NCBI GenBank assembly: GCA_023399295.1
Contig: JAEWQF010000027.1
Coordinates: 1 to 64,000 of the forward strand
DNA from: Bacteroidota bacterium
Lineage (GTDB): Bacteria; Bacteroidota; Bacteroidia; Bacteroidales; Dysgonomonadaceae
Reading direction: 5' to 3'
Length of the DNA stretch: 64,000 nucleotides
Shown piece after piece: positions 50,615 to 58,644 of this stretch. The notes beneath the pieces were generated by a model. The model ran no database searches. It was not told the origin of the DNA and saw only the letters and a list, made by a program, of their open reading frames with translations. Positions within the stretch are counted from its first letter, which is position 1. Each line of letters opens with the position of its first letter. The translations under genes were made by a program, and so were the position numbers.

Positions 50615-51797
50615 GATCGTGGATGGTATAGTATATCTTCAATGGGTTGGCGGTCACCTTGGTGAAACCAATCACATCCTGTCCTGAGAATGATTTGTTC
50701 GATTCCCCATATTCACCAAAGCGTGAACTCATCAGGTCATGGTCGCTGGAGCAACCCAGCACCGCGAAATGATAGGGGCGCAGTTCCACCTGCACCTCGC
50801 CCGTCACATGCTGTTGTGTGTCGGTGAGAAAGGTCTCGATGTTGCGCATCACCGGTTCAAGGTACTGTGCCTCGTGCATCAGCTGACCATACCAGTTGGA
50901 GAGTTGATCTTTCCAGTAAAGCTGTTGTTTGGTGAGCACATGCTTCTCCAGCAGATGATGTGCCTTGACAATGATGAGTGGTGCCGGCGCTTCAAACGCT
51001 ACCCGTCCCTTGGTGCCGATGATGGTGTCACCCACATGGACATCACGACCGATCCCATACTTTGATGCCATCTTATGTAGCAGGTGGATCAGTGCAACAG
51101 GGTTCATCCGGGCTCCATTGAGTGAGACCGGTTCTCCTTGTTCAAAACCAATGGTGATGCGCTCAACACCACTTGCCGTAACCTGTGAGGGATATGCTTC
51201 CTCGGGAAGCACCCCGGATGATTTCAACGTCTCCACGCCACCCACACTGGTCCCCCAGATGCCCTGGTTGATGGAGTATTTCGACTTCTCCCAGGAGAAA
51301 TCGAATCCCTTTTCTTTCAGGTAGTCGATCTCCTGCTGGCGCGAGAGGGCGAGCTCACGGATGGGGGCCAGTATCGTTACCTCCGGTGCCAGCACCTCAA
51401 ATACAAGGTCGAAACGTACCTGATCGTTGCCGGCGCCGGTGCTGCCGTGAGCAACCGATTGTGCTCCCACCTTCTTCACGTGATCAAGCACTGCCATCGC
51501 CTGGAAGAAGCGCTCAGAGCTTACCGAGAGGGGATAGGTGTTGTTTTTTAACACATTCCCGTAGATCAGGTATTTGATACCCCGGGTGTAGTAGTCGTTC
51601 ACTGCATCGATGCAGGTGTGTGTCATGGCGCCCAACTTGAGGGCCCGTGCTTCAATCTGTTTTGCCTCATCGGCAGAGAATCCGCCGGTGTTCACAATCA
51701 CAGTATGCACCTCCAGACCCTTTTCATGAATCAACCAGGGTACACAAAACGAGGTGTCGAGGCCACCGCTGAATGCCAATACTACTTTTTCTTTCAT
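50601..51797 (-). CDS. argG: Argininosuccinate synthase
   Basis: ArgG joins citrulline and aspartate with ATP. The 398-residue protein begins MKEKVVLAFSGGLDTSFCVPWL with the PP-loop (SGGLDTS), followed by VAHGSTGAGNDQVRFDL near residue 115 and GRDVHVGDTIIGTKGRVAFEAP near 254. It overlaps the upstream GNAT gene by 4 nt and argC by 14 nt. Confidence 0.95.
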   Translation of the reverse strand: MKEKVVLAFSGGLDTSFCVPWLIHEKGLEVHTVIVNTGGFSADEAKQIEARALKLGAMTHTCIDAVNDYYTRGIKYLIYGNVLKNNTYPLSVSSERFFQAMAVLDHVKKVGAQSVAHGSTGAGNDQVRFDLVFEVLAPEVTILAPIRELALSRQQEIDYLKEKGFDFSWEKSKYSINQGIWGTSVGGVETLKSSGVLPEEAYPSQVTASGVERITIGFEQGEPVSLNGARMNPVALIHLLHKMASKYGIGRDVHVGDTIIGTKGRVAFEAPAPLIIVKAHHLLEKHVLTKQQLYWKDQLSNWYGQLMHEAQYLEPVMRNIETFLTDTQQHVTGEVQVELRPYHFAVLGCSSDHDLMSSRFGEYGESNKSFSGQDVIGFTKVTANPLKIYYTIHDHDKS

Positions 51798-52411
51798 TTC
51801 TTAAACATTTTATTTGTTTTCCTTCTCTTGATGACCGGTTTGACCACTTTCTTGGCAAAGGGACTGGCTTCCTGTGCCGGCTTCACCTTGGGGTCGAACA
51901 ATAATCCCGTACAGAGACACATCTTGTGACTGTTGCGTTGCAGGATGTCGTAGTTGCGACACCCCTGACACCCTTTCCAAAATTCGGTGTCGTCGGTAAG
52001 CTCGGAAAAGGTGACCGGCTTGAATCCCAGTTCGGTATTCATTTTCATCACTGCCAGACCGGTTGTGATGCTGAAAATCTTGGCATTGGGATAGAGCTTG
52101 CGCGAGAGATCAAATATCTTCCGTTTGATTTTTTTAGCCAGTCCCTGGTTGCGATAATCAGGATGAACCACCAATCCCGAGTTGGCCACAAAACGCTGAT
52201 GACTGAACGTTTCTATGTAGGCGAATCCCACCAGTCGTTCTCCGTCGAGGGCGATCACCGCTTTCCCGGCTTCTATTTTCTCCTGCACATACTCGGCACT
52301 GCGTCGTGCAATACCGGTTCCGCGGGCTTGTGCCGATTCATAGATCAGGTCGCAGATCTCTTGTGCGTACCCTATGTAGCTGCTGTTGGCTATATGAATT
52401 TCTACATTCAT
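51794..52411 (-). CDS. GNAT acyltransferase, probable N-acylglutamate synthase, with a cysteine-rich tail
   Basis: The 205-residue protein has a GNAT domain (about residues 1-140) with the acyl-CoA loop in VVHPDYRNQGLAKKIKRKIF. After it comes CQGC (148-151) and CLC (165-167), a CxxC-N13-CxC set that could bind zinc or an iron-sulfur cluster, and a lysine-rich end. It heads the arginine operon, and no other enzyme for the first step (acylation of glutamate) is present. The same order (GNAT then argG) is known in Bacteroides, where this protein has been proposed as the missing N-acylglutamate synthase. The acyl donor (acetyl- or succinyl-CoA) is not readable, but succinyl-CoA fits the ArgF' type. 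Confidence 0.78.
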   Translation of the reverse strand: MNVEIHIANSSYIGYAQEICDLIYESAQARGTGIARRSAEYVQEKIEAGKAVIALDGERLVGFAYIETFSHQRFVANSGLVVHPDYRNQGLAKKIKRKIFDLSRKLYPNAKIFSITTGLAVMKMNTELGFKPVTFSELTDDTEFWKGCQGCRNYDILQRNSHKMCLCTGLLFDPKVKPAQEASPFAKKVVKPVIKRRKTNKMFKK

Positions 52412-52826
52412 CCTAAAACAAAAAAAATTAAATGGTTGGTTGTTGGTTGACGCCGAAAGAGCGACGTATAAAGTGGGAGAACTACAGGCGTTTGATTGCC
52501 TGCATTTGTTAAAAGCATCGTCGGACCAGGTCTGTCGCGTTGCGGAAGTATGTATGTGAATCAGTCATTCCCATTGGCTGGCAAAAGTAATCATTATATT
52601 TGAAAATGGCGATGATTTATAAAAAAAATCTTTCCTTCGGGAACGAAATCAGACAAACTGATCTATTAAATGCTAAAAAAGGCAATAAAAATCATAAAAA
52701 GTTGTCTTTATGCTACGTTTTTATTATTTTTGTTTTTCCGATCCGCATTTTCACATGCAAATTTCCTCTTTCTAACTGGATTTTTCTGCCTCCTCAAGGT
52801 CACGAAGGTGCACAAAACGAATCACA
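52412..52826. promoter_or_regulatory. Divergent control region of the arginine operon and kamA-like gene
   Basis: This 415-bp gap holds no convincing gene. On the minus strand TACTTTTG (52589-52582) is an exact -7 box giving a leader of about 165 nt for the arginine operon; the leader contains a CAGGC/GCCTG hairpin near 52485-52502. On the plus strand GTTG (52701-52704), 20 nt and TATTTTTG (52725-52732) form a good promoter for the radical SAM gene with a leader of about 90 nt. No arginine-repressor box could be recognised. Confidence 0.5.
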
Positions 52827-54158
52827 ATGGAAAATAACAAATACAGGAATTATATACTACGTAACTACAATGACCTGCCTGGGTTGCAAAAGCTCTCTGA
52901 TGAGGAACGTGAGGCGATCAGGGTGGTGGGACAGGTGCTGCCTTTCAAATCGAACAATTATGTCGCGGAGGAGCTGATCAACTGGGACAATGTGCCCCAC
53001 GATCCCATCTTTACACTTACCTTTCCCCGCAGAGAGATGCTCTCAAAGGCACATTACCAGCAGGTGAAGAAGTTGCTCGACAACAACGACGAGGCGGGGT
53101 TGAAAAAAAGGGTCCATGAGATCCGTCTCAAGTTGAATCCCAACCCTGCGGGACAGGAACACAACGTCCCCTCCATCGACGGTGTCAAGTTGCATGGCAT
53201 GCAGCATAAGTACCGTGAGACGGTGCTTTTCTTTCCCAGTCAGGGACAAACCTGTCACGCCTACTGTACCTTTTGTTTCCGTTGGCCCCAGTTCTCGGGT
53301 ATGAACGAACTCAAGTTTGCCATGAAGGAGGCCGATCTGTTGCATCGTTATTTGAAGCGGCACACCAAAGTTACGGATGTGCTTTTTACCGGTGGCGATC
53401 CGCTCACCGCCAAGACAAATATCATGGCCGCCTATATTGAGCCACTGCTGACGAAGGAGTATGATCACATCAAGACCATCCGCATCGGATCCAAAACACT
53501 TGGTTACTGGCCTTATCGGTTTCTGACCGACAAGGATGCCGATGCGATGTTGCGTTTGTTTGAACAGATCACCAAAGCGGGGAAGCATCTTGCTTTCCAG
53601 GCACATTTCAATCACCCTGTAGAGTTGTCGACCGATGCGGTGAAGCAGGCCATTGAGAGAATCCGAAACACCGGAGCGCATATCAGGACACAATCGCCCT
53701 TGTTGCGTCACATCAACGATGATCCGCAGGTGTGGGCAACGATGTGGCGTGAACAGGTAAACCTCGGGTTGATACCCTATTACATGTTTGTGGCTCGAGA
53801 TACCGGATCCAAGGCATTCTTCGATCTGCCATTGGAGAAGGCCTGGAACATCTTTCGCAAAGCCTATCGCAATGTGAGCGGCATCTGCCGTACGGTGCGA
53901 GGCCCCAGCATGAGTGCCGGCCCCGGCAAGATCCAGATACTGGGTGTGACCGAGGTGAAGGGGGAGAAGGTGTTTGTACTCCGGTTTATCCAGTGCCGCA
54001 ATCCGAAACTGGTCGACATTCCCTTCTTCGCAAAATATGATAAACAGGCCACATGGTATGATGAGCTGGTACCCGCTTTTGGTGAAGATGAATTTTTCTA
54101 TCAAAAGAACAATCTGCTGGGCCGCAGTGGAAAGGACACTGATTTCATCTGGGAATAA
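52827..54158 (+). CDS. KamA-family radical SAM aminomutase-like protein
   Basis: The 443-residue protein has the radical SAM cluster motif CHAYCTFC (in SQGQTCHAYCTFCFRW, near residue 150), TGGDPL near 190 (the GGDP motif of the family) and a late SAGPGKIQILG near 370 whose lysine matches the PLP lysine of lysine 2,3-aminomutase. The CxxxCxxC is followed by FRW instead of the RKR seen in classical lysine 2,3-aminomutases, so it belongs to another branch. The substrate is unknown. No lysine fermentation genes (kamDE, kce, kdd) are beside it. It stands alone between the arginine operon and parA, with its own promoter. Confidence 0.85.
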   Translation: MENNKYRNYILRNYNDLPGLQKLSDEEREAIRVVGQVLPFKSNNYVAEELINWDNVPHDPIFTLTFPRREMLSKAHYQQVKKLLDNNDEAGLKKRVHEIRLKLNPNPAGQEHNVPSIDGVKLHGMQHKYRETVLFFPSQGQTCHAYCTFCFRWPQFSGMNELKFAMKEADLLHRYLKRHTKVTDVLFTGGDPLTAKTNIMAAYIEPLLTKEYDHIKTIRIGSKTLGYWPYRFLTDKDADAMLRLFEQITKAGKHLAFQAHFNHPVELSTDAVKQAIERIRNTGAHIRTQSPLLRHINDDPQVWATMWREQVNLGLIPYYMFVARDTGSKAFFDLPLEKAWNIFRKAYRNVSGICRTVRGPSMSAGPGKIQILGVTEVKGEKVFVLRFIQCRNPKLVDIPFFAKYDKQATWYDELVPAFGEDEFFYQKNNLLGRSGKDTDFIWE

Positions 54159-54260
54159 GCCATGAAAGGGAGCCGATCTTCTGATTTATCAACAAATAAG
54201 AGAACCTTTTCATTAATTAACACAGTATTATTTGAATTATTGCTTATTTTGCCACCAAAA

Positions 54261-54287
54261 GAAACCGCATGAGGATGTGCGGGTTTC
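54261..54287 (+). terminator. Hairpin after the kamA-like gene
   Basis: GAAACCGCA and TGCGGGTTTC pair with one bulged base around a 9-nt loop, followed by ATTTCTTCC. It is a weak terminator candidate in the 194-bp gap before parA. Confidence 0.45.
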
Positions 54288-54352
54288 ATTTCTTCCGGTT
54301 TGCCTTCTCTTTTCAGTGATGAGAAGTGAAAGGTGGCTGTAAATGAGAATAT

Positions 54353-55117
54353 ATGGGTAGGATCATCGCATTGGCAAATCAAAAAGGAGGGGTGGGCAAG
54401 ACCACCACCACGATCAACCTGGCGGCATCTCTTGCCGCACTGGAAAAAAAGGTGCTTGTGGTAGATGCCGATCCGCAGGCAAATGCCTCCTCCGGACTGG
54501 GCATTGACATCAAACAGGTCAAGCATACGATCTACGAGGGTCTGATCGGGAAGTGTTCGCCACAAGAGTCGGTGCACCACACCCCATTTGAACACATCGA
54601 CATCATCTCCTCACACATCAACCTGGTGGGAGCGGAGCTGGAGATGGTGCAAATGGAAAACAGAGAGCGCAGACTGCACGATCTGTTGCTGCCGCTCAGC
54701 AAAGCCTATGATTATATCCTGATAGACTGCTCCCCCTCACTGGGGATCATCACGGTAAATGCCCTGACAGCGGCCGACGCGGTGATGATCCCGGTACAGT
54801 GCGAGTATTTCGCGCTCGAAGGATTGAGCAAGTTGTTAAACACAATCAAGATCATTAAATCGAAACTGAACAGGCGGCTGGAGATTGAGGGCTTCGTGCT
54901 CACCATGTACGACTCCCGTCTGCGTCTTCACAACCAGATTTATGAGGAGGTGAAGCATCATTTCAAGGAGTTGGTTTTCAATACTGTCATTCAGCGCAAC
55001 ATCACCCTCAGCGAGTCGCAGAGCCATGCCAAGCCGGCACTGATGTATGATGCCGGCTCACGGGGTGCCATCAACCACATGCAGCTGGCACAGGAGCTTA
55101 TTGAAAAGAAATCCTGA
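54353..55117 (+). CDS. parA: Chromosome-partitioning ATPase ParA (Soj)
   Basis: The 254-residue ATPase opens with MGRIIALANQKGGVGKTTTTINL, the deviant Walker A box (KGGVGKTT with two lysines) of ParA/MinD proteins. VLVVDADPQANASSGLG near residue 34 and DYILIDCSPSLGIIT near 119 are the A' and Walker B motifs. It drives segregation of the origin region with ParB. It is a chromosomal-type Soj by length and neighbours, with parB 25 nt downstream. Confidence 0.95.
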   Translation: MGRIIALANQKGGVGKTTTTINLAASLAALEKKVLVVDADPQANASSGLGIDIKQVKHTIYEGLIGKCSPQESVHHTPFEHIDIISSHINLVGAELEMVQMENRERRLHDLLLPLSKAYDYILIDCSPSLGIITVNALTAADAVMIPVQCEYFALEGLSKLLNTIKIIKSKLNRRLEIEGFVLTMYDSRLRLHNQIYEEVKHHFKELVFNTVIQRNITLSESQSHAKPALMYDAGSRGAINHMQLAQELIEKKS

Positions 55118-55142
55118 TTTCTCACCCCTAACCCCACGAACG

Positions 55143-56045
55143 ATGGCAAGAAAAAATGCATTAGGAAGAGGTTTGGACGCATTGATCACATTCAATGAGA
55201 GTGAGGCCAGTGGGTCATCCTCGATCAGTGAGGTGGATCTGGACAAGATCATTCCCAATCCGGATCAGCCTCGCAGGGCTTTCAACGAGGAGGGTTTGCA
55301 GGAGCTGGCTGCATCCATCCGTTCGATCGGTGTGATTCAGCCTGTCACATTGCGTAAGTTGGATGACGATCGTTACCAGATTATCGCTGGTGAGCGGCGA
55401 TATCGGGCATCGCAGATGGCCGGTCTCACCTCTATCCCGGCATACATCAAGATCGCCGATGAAGACGAGACCATGGAGATGGCGCTCATCGAGAACATCC
55501 AGCGGGAAGATCTCAACTCCATTGAAATCGCGCTGGCATATCAGACATTGATCAAAACACTCTCCCTCACACAGGAGCAGTTGAGCGAAAGAGTGGGTAA
55601 GAAAAGAGCAACGGTTGCCAACTACCTGCGTCTGTTGAAGCTGCCTGCCGAAGTACAAATGGGTGTCAAGGACAAGAAGATTGACATGGGGCATGCCCGT
55701 TCGCTTGTCACCATTGATGAACCGGTAAAGCAGCTAGCCATTTACAATCAGATCATCGAAGAGGGACTTTCCGTTCGGATGGTGGAGATGATGGTGCGAG
55801 ACCAGCAGCAGGAGGGAGATGCCGGCAGGCAGAAATCAGGCGGGAAGCACAAATCAACTAATCGTCACTCAAGGCAGATGCTGTCGGGTGAGTTTGATGC
55901 CCTGAAAGCGCACCTCTCCGCCTATTTCCGTACCGATGTACAGTTTACCTGCAACAAGAGCGGAAAAGGGAGGATCACCATCCCGTTTCACACACCCGAG
56001 GAGTTGGAACGGCTGATCGTGATGTTCGACAAAATGAAAAAATAG
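55143..56045 (+). CDS. parB: Chromosome-partitioning protein ParB
   Basis: The 300-residue protein begins MARKNALGRGLDALI, the chromosomal ParB start. The CTP-binding N-terminal domain has IIPNPDQPRRAFNEEGLQEL near residue 36, GERRYRASQMAG near 82 and ENIQREDLNSIEIA near 118; the central helix-turn-helix is LSERVGKKRATVANYLRLL near 150; a linker and C-terminal dimer domain follow. An earlier in-frame start would overlap parA and is not needed. A parS site was not found by eye in this window. Confidence 0.95.
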   Translation: MARKNALGRGLDALITFNESEASGSSSISEVDLDKIIPNPDQPRRAFNEEGLQELAASIRSIGVIQPVTLRKLDDDRYQIIAGERRYRASQMAGLTSIPAYIKIADEDETMEMALIENIQREDLNSIEIALAYQTLIKTLSLTQEQLSERVGKKRATVANYLRLLKLPAEVQMGVKDKKIDMGHARSLVTIDEPVKQLAIYNQIIEEGLSVRMVEMMVRDQQQEGDAGRQKSGGKHKSTNRHSRQMLSGEFDALKAHLSAYFRTDVQFTCNKSGKGRITIPFHTPEELERLIVMFDKMKK

Positions 56046-56052
56046 GAGCAGG

Positions 56053-56841
56053 ATGAAGCGAGCTGCATTTCTTCTCGGACTGATATTCTCTGTTGCACCA
56101 GCCCTGTTGCAGGCACAGGAGCTCCCACTGCGCCAACCCATCTCCAACAGCCCACAGTTGCCGGCAGACTCACTGTCATCGTTGCCGGTAGACTCACTGT
56201 CATCGTTGTCAACAGACTCAATCGAGGACACCGCAGAGATGGACACCCTTGTCGTCACTGACAACAGTCGGATAGTGGCGACATCCAAAGCACTGCTCAG
56301 TGATACGCTATCGGACTCTTTTTTTGCGCCATCACACAACTTTCGGCCTACTCCCCGAAAAGCGGTCATCTATTCCGCATTCTTCCCTGGAATGGGTCAG
56401 GTATACAACCGGAAGTACTGGAAACTACCCATCCTCTATGGCGGTTTTGTGGGTTTCACCTACGCCATTACCTGGAACAACGGCTTGTATCGTGATTATC
56501 TGGGAGCATACCAGGATATCATGGACAGCAATCCGGAAACCAACCGCTGGCACGACCTGCTGCCCTATGGAAGGGACCCGGAGTCAATTGATCAGAAATG
56601 GTTTACCGATGTGTTGCAAAAGAGAAAAGATTATTACAGGTATTACCGTGATCTGAGTATCATTGGTACGATGGCCCTGTATATGCTGGCAATGGTGGAT
56701 GCTTATGTGGACGCCCAGCTGTTCGATTTTAACATGAGCACCGATCTCTCAATGCGGGTGACACCGGCTCTGCTCAAAGAGCCACAGTCCGATTTGTTGG
56801 CTGCCTCCTCCTATGGATTGCGGTTCAGCTTTAATTTTTAA
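56053..56841 (+). CDS. DUF5683-domain exported/membrane protein
   Basis: The 262-residue protein has a signal peptide (FSVAPALLQAQ), then a Ser/Asp-rich stretch with an internal repeat (DSLSSLP), then the DUF5683 domain from about residue 90: PTPRKAVIYSAFFPGMGQVYNRKYWKLPILYGGFVGFTYAITWNN is its conserved core, with two hydrophobic segments. The function is unknown. It follows parB by 7 nt and precedes a lytic transglycosylase. Confidence 0.8.
   Translation: MKRAAFLLGLIFSVAPALLQAQELPLRQPISNSPQLPADSLSSLPVDSLSSLSTDSIEDTAEMDTLVVTDNSRIVATSKALLSDTLSDSFFAPSHNFRPTPRKAVIYSAFFPGMGQVYNRKYWKLPILYGGFVGFTYAITWNNGLYRDYLGAYQDIMDSNPETNRWHDLLPYGRDPESIDQKWFTDVLQKRKDYYRYYRDLSIIGTMALYMLAMVDAYVDAQLFDFNMSTDLSMRVTPALLKEPQSDLLAASSYGLRFSFNF
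56158..56220. repeat. 24-bp in-frame repeat in the DUF5683 gene
   Basis: Two full 24-bp units (56158-56181, 56182-56205) and a partial third encode (L)PxDSLSS repeats in the linker after the signal peptide. A change in copy number would keep the frame. Confidence 0.8.
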
Positions 56842-56920
56842 TTACCCGGTTGTAGGGCTGCTCCTCAGCCCATACCCCGTAAAGGATGACCGGGAAGAAC
56901 AGAAGGATAAAAACTGACCT

Positions 56921-58642
56921 ATGAGAAAAACAATACTCTTTACATTCAGCTGTTTCTGGCTGCTATCTTATGCAAGCGCCCAGGAGCCAACACCGGGTAA
57001 GAATGACACCATCAACGACGATGCAATTGTCTTTCCCGAAAGCATGACAGGCCAGGTGAATGAGCTGCTGAGGGACTGGCAGATCGATCTCTTTGAAAAC
57101 AATGAGGATTGTGTGCGGGGCGCCAATGTGCTGTTTCCTGATTCGGTCTATATCTCACGTCTCCACAACATTCCCACGGTGATGGAACTCTCATTCAACA
57201 GCGTGGTGAAGCGTTACATCGAGATGTATGCTACCCGCCGCAGAGAACAGGTGAGTTACATGCTTGCCCTGGGTGACTATTATTTCCCGCTTTTCGAACA
57301 GGCCCTCGACAGAGAGGGGTTGCCGCTTGAGTTGAAGTATCTCCCGGTGATTGAATCGGCCCTCAATCCGGTAGCCGTATCCCGTGCGGGAGCTACCGGC
57401 CTTTGGCAGTTCATGCTGCGCACAGGAAAAGGATATGGGTTGGAGGTGAACAGTCTTGTGGATGAAAGGAGAGATCCCCACAAGGCTACTGAAGCGGCGG
57501 TGAGCTATCTGAAAGATCTGTATGCCATCTACCGTGACTGGAACCTGGTGATTGCCGCCTACAACTGCGGGCCGGGGAATGTGAACAAAGCAATTGCCCG
57601 CAGTGGCGGGAAACACGATTACTGGCAGATCTATTATAACCTGCCACGGGAGACAAGAGGTTATGTGCCGGCTTTCATCGCAGCCAACTACATCATGACC
57701 CACTACATCGACCACAATATCTGTCCGGCGCACGCACATGCTACTGTCACAGCACTCGATACGGTCCATGTGAGTGAACGGTTGCACCTGAATCAGATCT
57801 CAGCTGTGCTGGAGATACCGGTGGAAGAGCTGAGGCGTCTCAATCCACAGTTCAGAAAAGATGTGATTCCCGGTAATTCAAAACCCTATGCATTGGTGCT
57901 TCCATCAGATAAGATGTATGCCTTTGTCGATCAACAAGATGCGATCCTTGCCCACAACAGCTCGATCTATCATCCCCATCGTTTGAATACCGATCTGTTT
58001 CTGAACAGTGGCGATCTATCTTCGGGAAGCGGTGAAAATGTCTACTATCGTGTCAGGAAGGGGGATAACCTCTCCGTCATTGCGCGCAAAAACGGGATCA
58101 CCCTCTCGCAGCTGAAATCCTGGAACGGACTGAAATCAAACATGATCGGCATTGGCAAGCAGCTGGTGGTGGGCAAGAAGGCAGTCGTCGCCCCACCCGC
58201 CGCTGGTGGTGAGCTCATCGCCCAACAGCATGTGGCAGGAGATATGGAGACTGTGAATCAATATTACAGGGTAAGAAAGGGAGACACCCTGGGCAAGATT
58301 GCGAAGCAAAACGGTATCGCTGTCTCGCAACTCCAAGTCTGGAATGGATTGAGCAATACACGGATCGATATTGGTGACCGTTTGATCGTACAAAAGAGAG
58401 AGGTGCCCCGTCCGAAGGAGGAACCGGTTGAGAAGGAGTCCAAGCGTGTGGAGGGTGCTGAAAATGGCAGCAACATCATCTCCGATTACCTCAAAGAGCA
58501 GCGGGGAAGCGCCAATGAGCAGGGAACAAGAAGCGAAACAGGAGCCGTTACCGATGAAGAGACAGCCGTTGATGCAGCGCATACACCTTCTGTCGATAAC
58601 AGAGTGGCTGGGATAGAAAATAACACGGTTGATCCGTTGTAA
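56921..58642 (+). CDS. MltD-like lytic transglycosylase with LysM domains
   Basis: The 573-residue protein has a signal peptide (SYASAQ), a lytic transglycosylase (GH23) domain at about residues 125-275 with the catalytic Glu in LKYLPVIESALNPVAVSRAGATGLWQF (cut: ..PVIESALNP..) and the AAYNCGPGNVNKAI motif near 208, and two clear LysM repeats (VYYRVRKGDNLSVIARKNGI near 373 and QYYRVRKGDTLGKIAKQNGI near 447). A weaker LysM-like stretch lies near 290. A charged tail follows. It cleaves peptidoglycan glycan strands to 1,6-anhydro ends in the periplasm, probably in wall remodelling. It is co-directional with parAB-DUF5683, after a 79-nt gap. Confidence 0.92.
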   Translation: MRKTILFTFSCFWLLSYASAQEPTPGKNDTINDDAIVFPESMTGQVNELLRDWQIDLFENNEDCVRGANVLFPDSVYISRLHNIPTVMELSFNSVVKRYIEMYATRRREQVSYMLALGDYYFPLFEQALDREGLPLELKYLPVIESALNPVAVSRAGATGLWQFMLRTGKGYGLEVNSLVDERRDPHKATEAAVSYLKDLYAIYRDWNLVIAAYNCGPGNVNKAIARSGGKHDYWQIYYNLPRETRGYVPAFIAANYIMTHYIDHNICPAHAHATVTALDTVHVSERLHLNQISAVLEIPVEELRRLNPQFRKDVIPGNSKPYALVLPSDKMYAFVDQQDAILAHNSSIYHPHRLNTDLFLNSGDLSSGSGENVYYRVRKGDNLSVIARKNGITLSQLKSWNGLKSNMIGIGKQLVVGKKAVVAPPAAGGELIAQQHVAGDMETVNQYYRVRKGDTLGKIAKQNGIAVSQLQVWNGLSNTRIDIGDRLIVQKREVPRPKEEPVEKESKRVEGAENGSNIISDYLKEQRGSANEQGTRSETGAVTDEETAVDAAHTPSVDNRVAGIENNTVDPL

Positions 58643-58644
58643 TC

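Noticed and set aside
53043..54104. Long minus-strand frame opposite the kamA-like gene (353 codons)
   Set aside because: Antisense shadow of a gene with intact radical SAM motifs; no promoter box or ribosome site on the minus strand.
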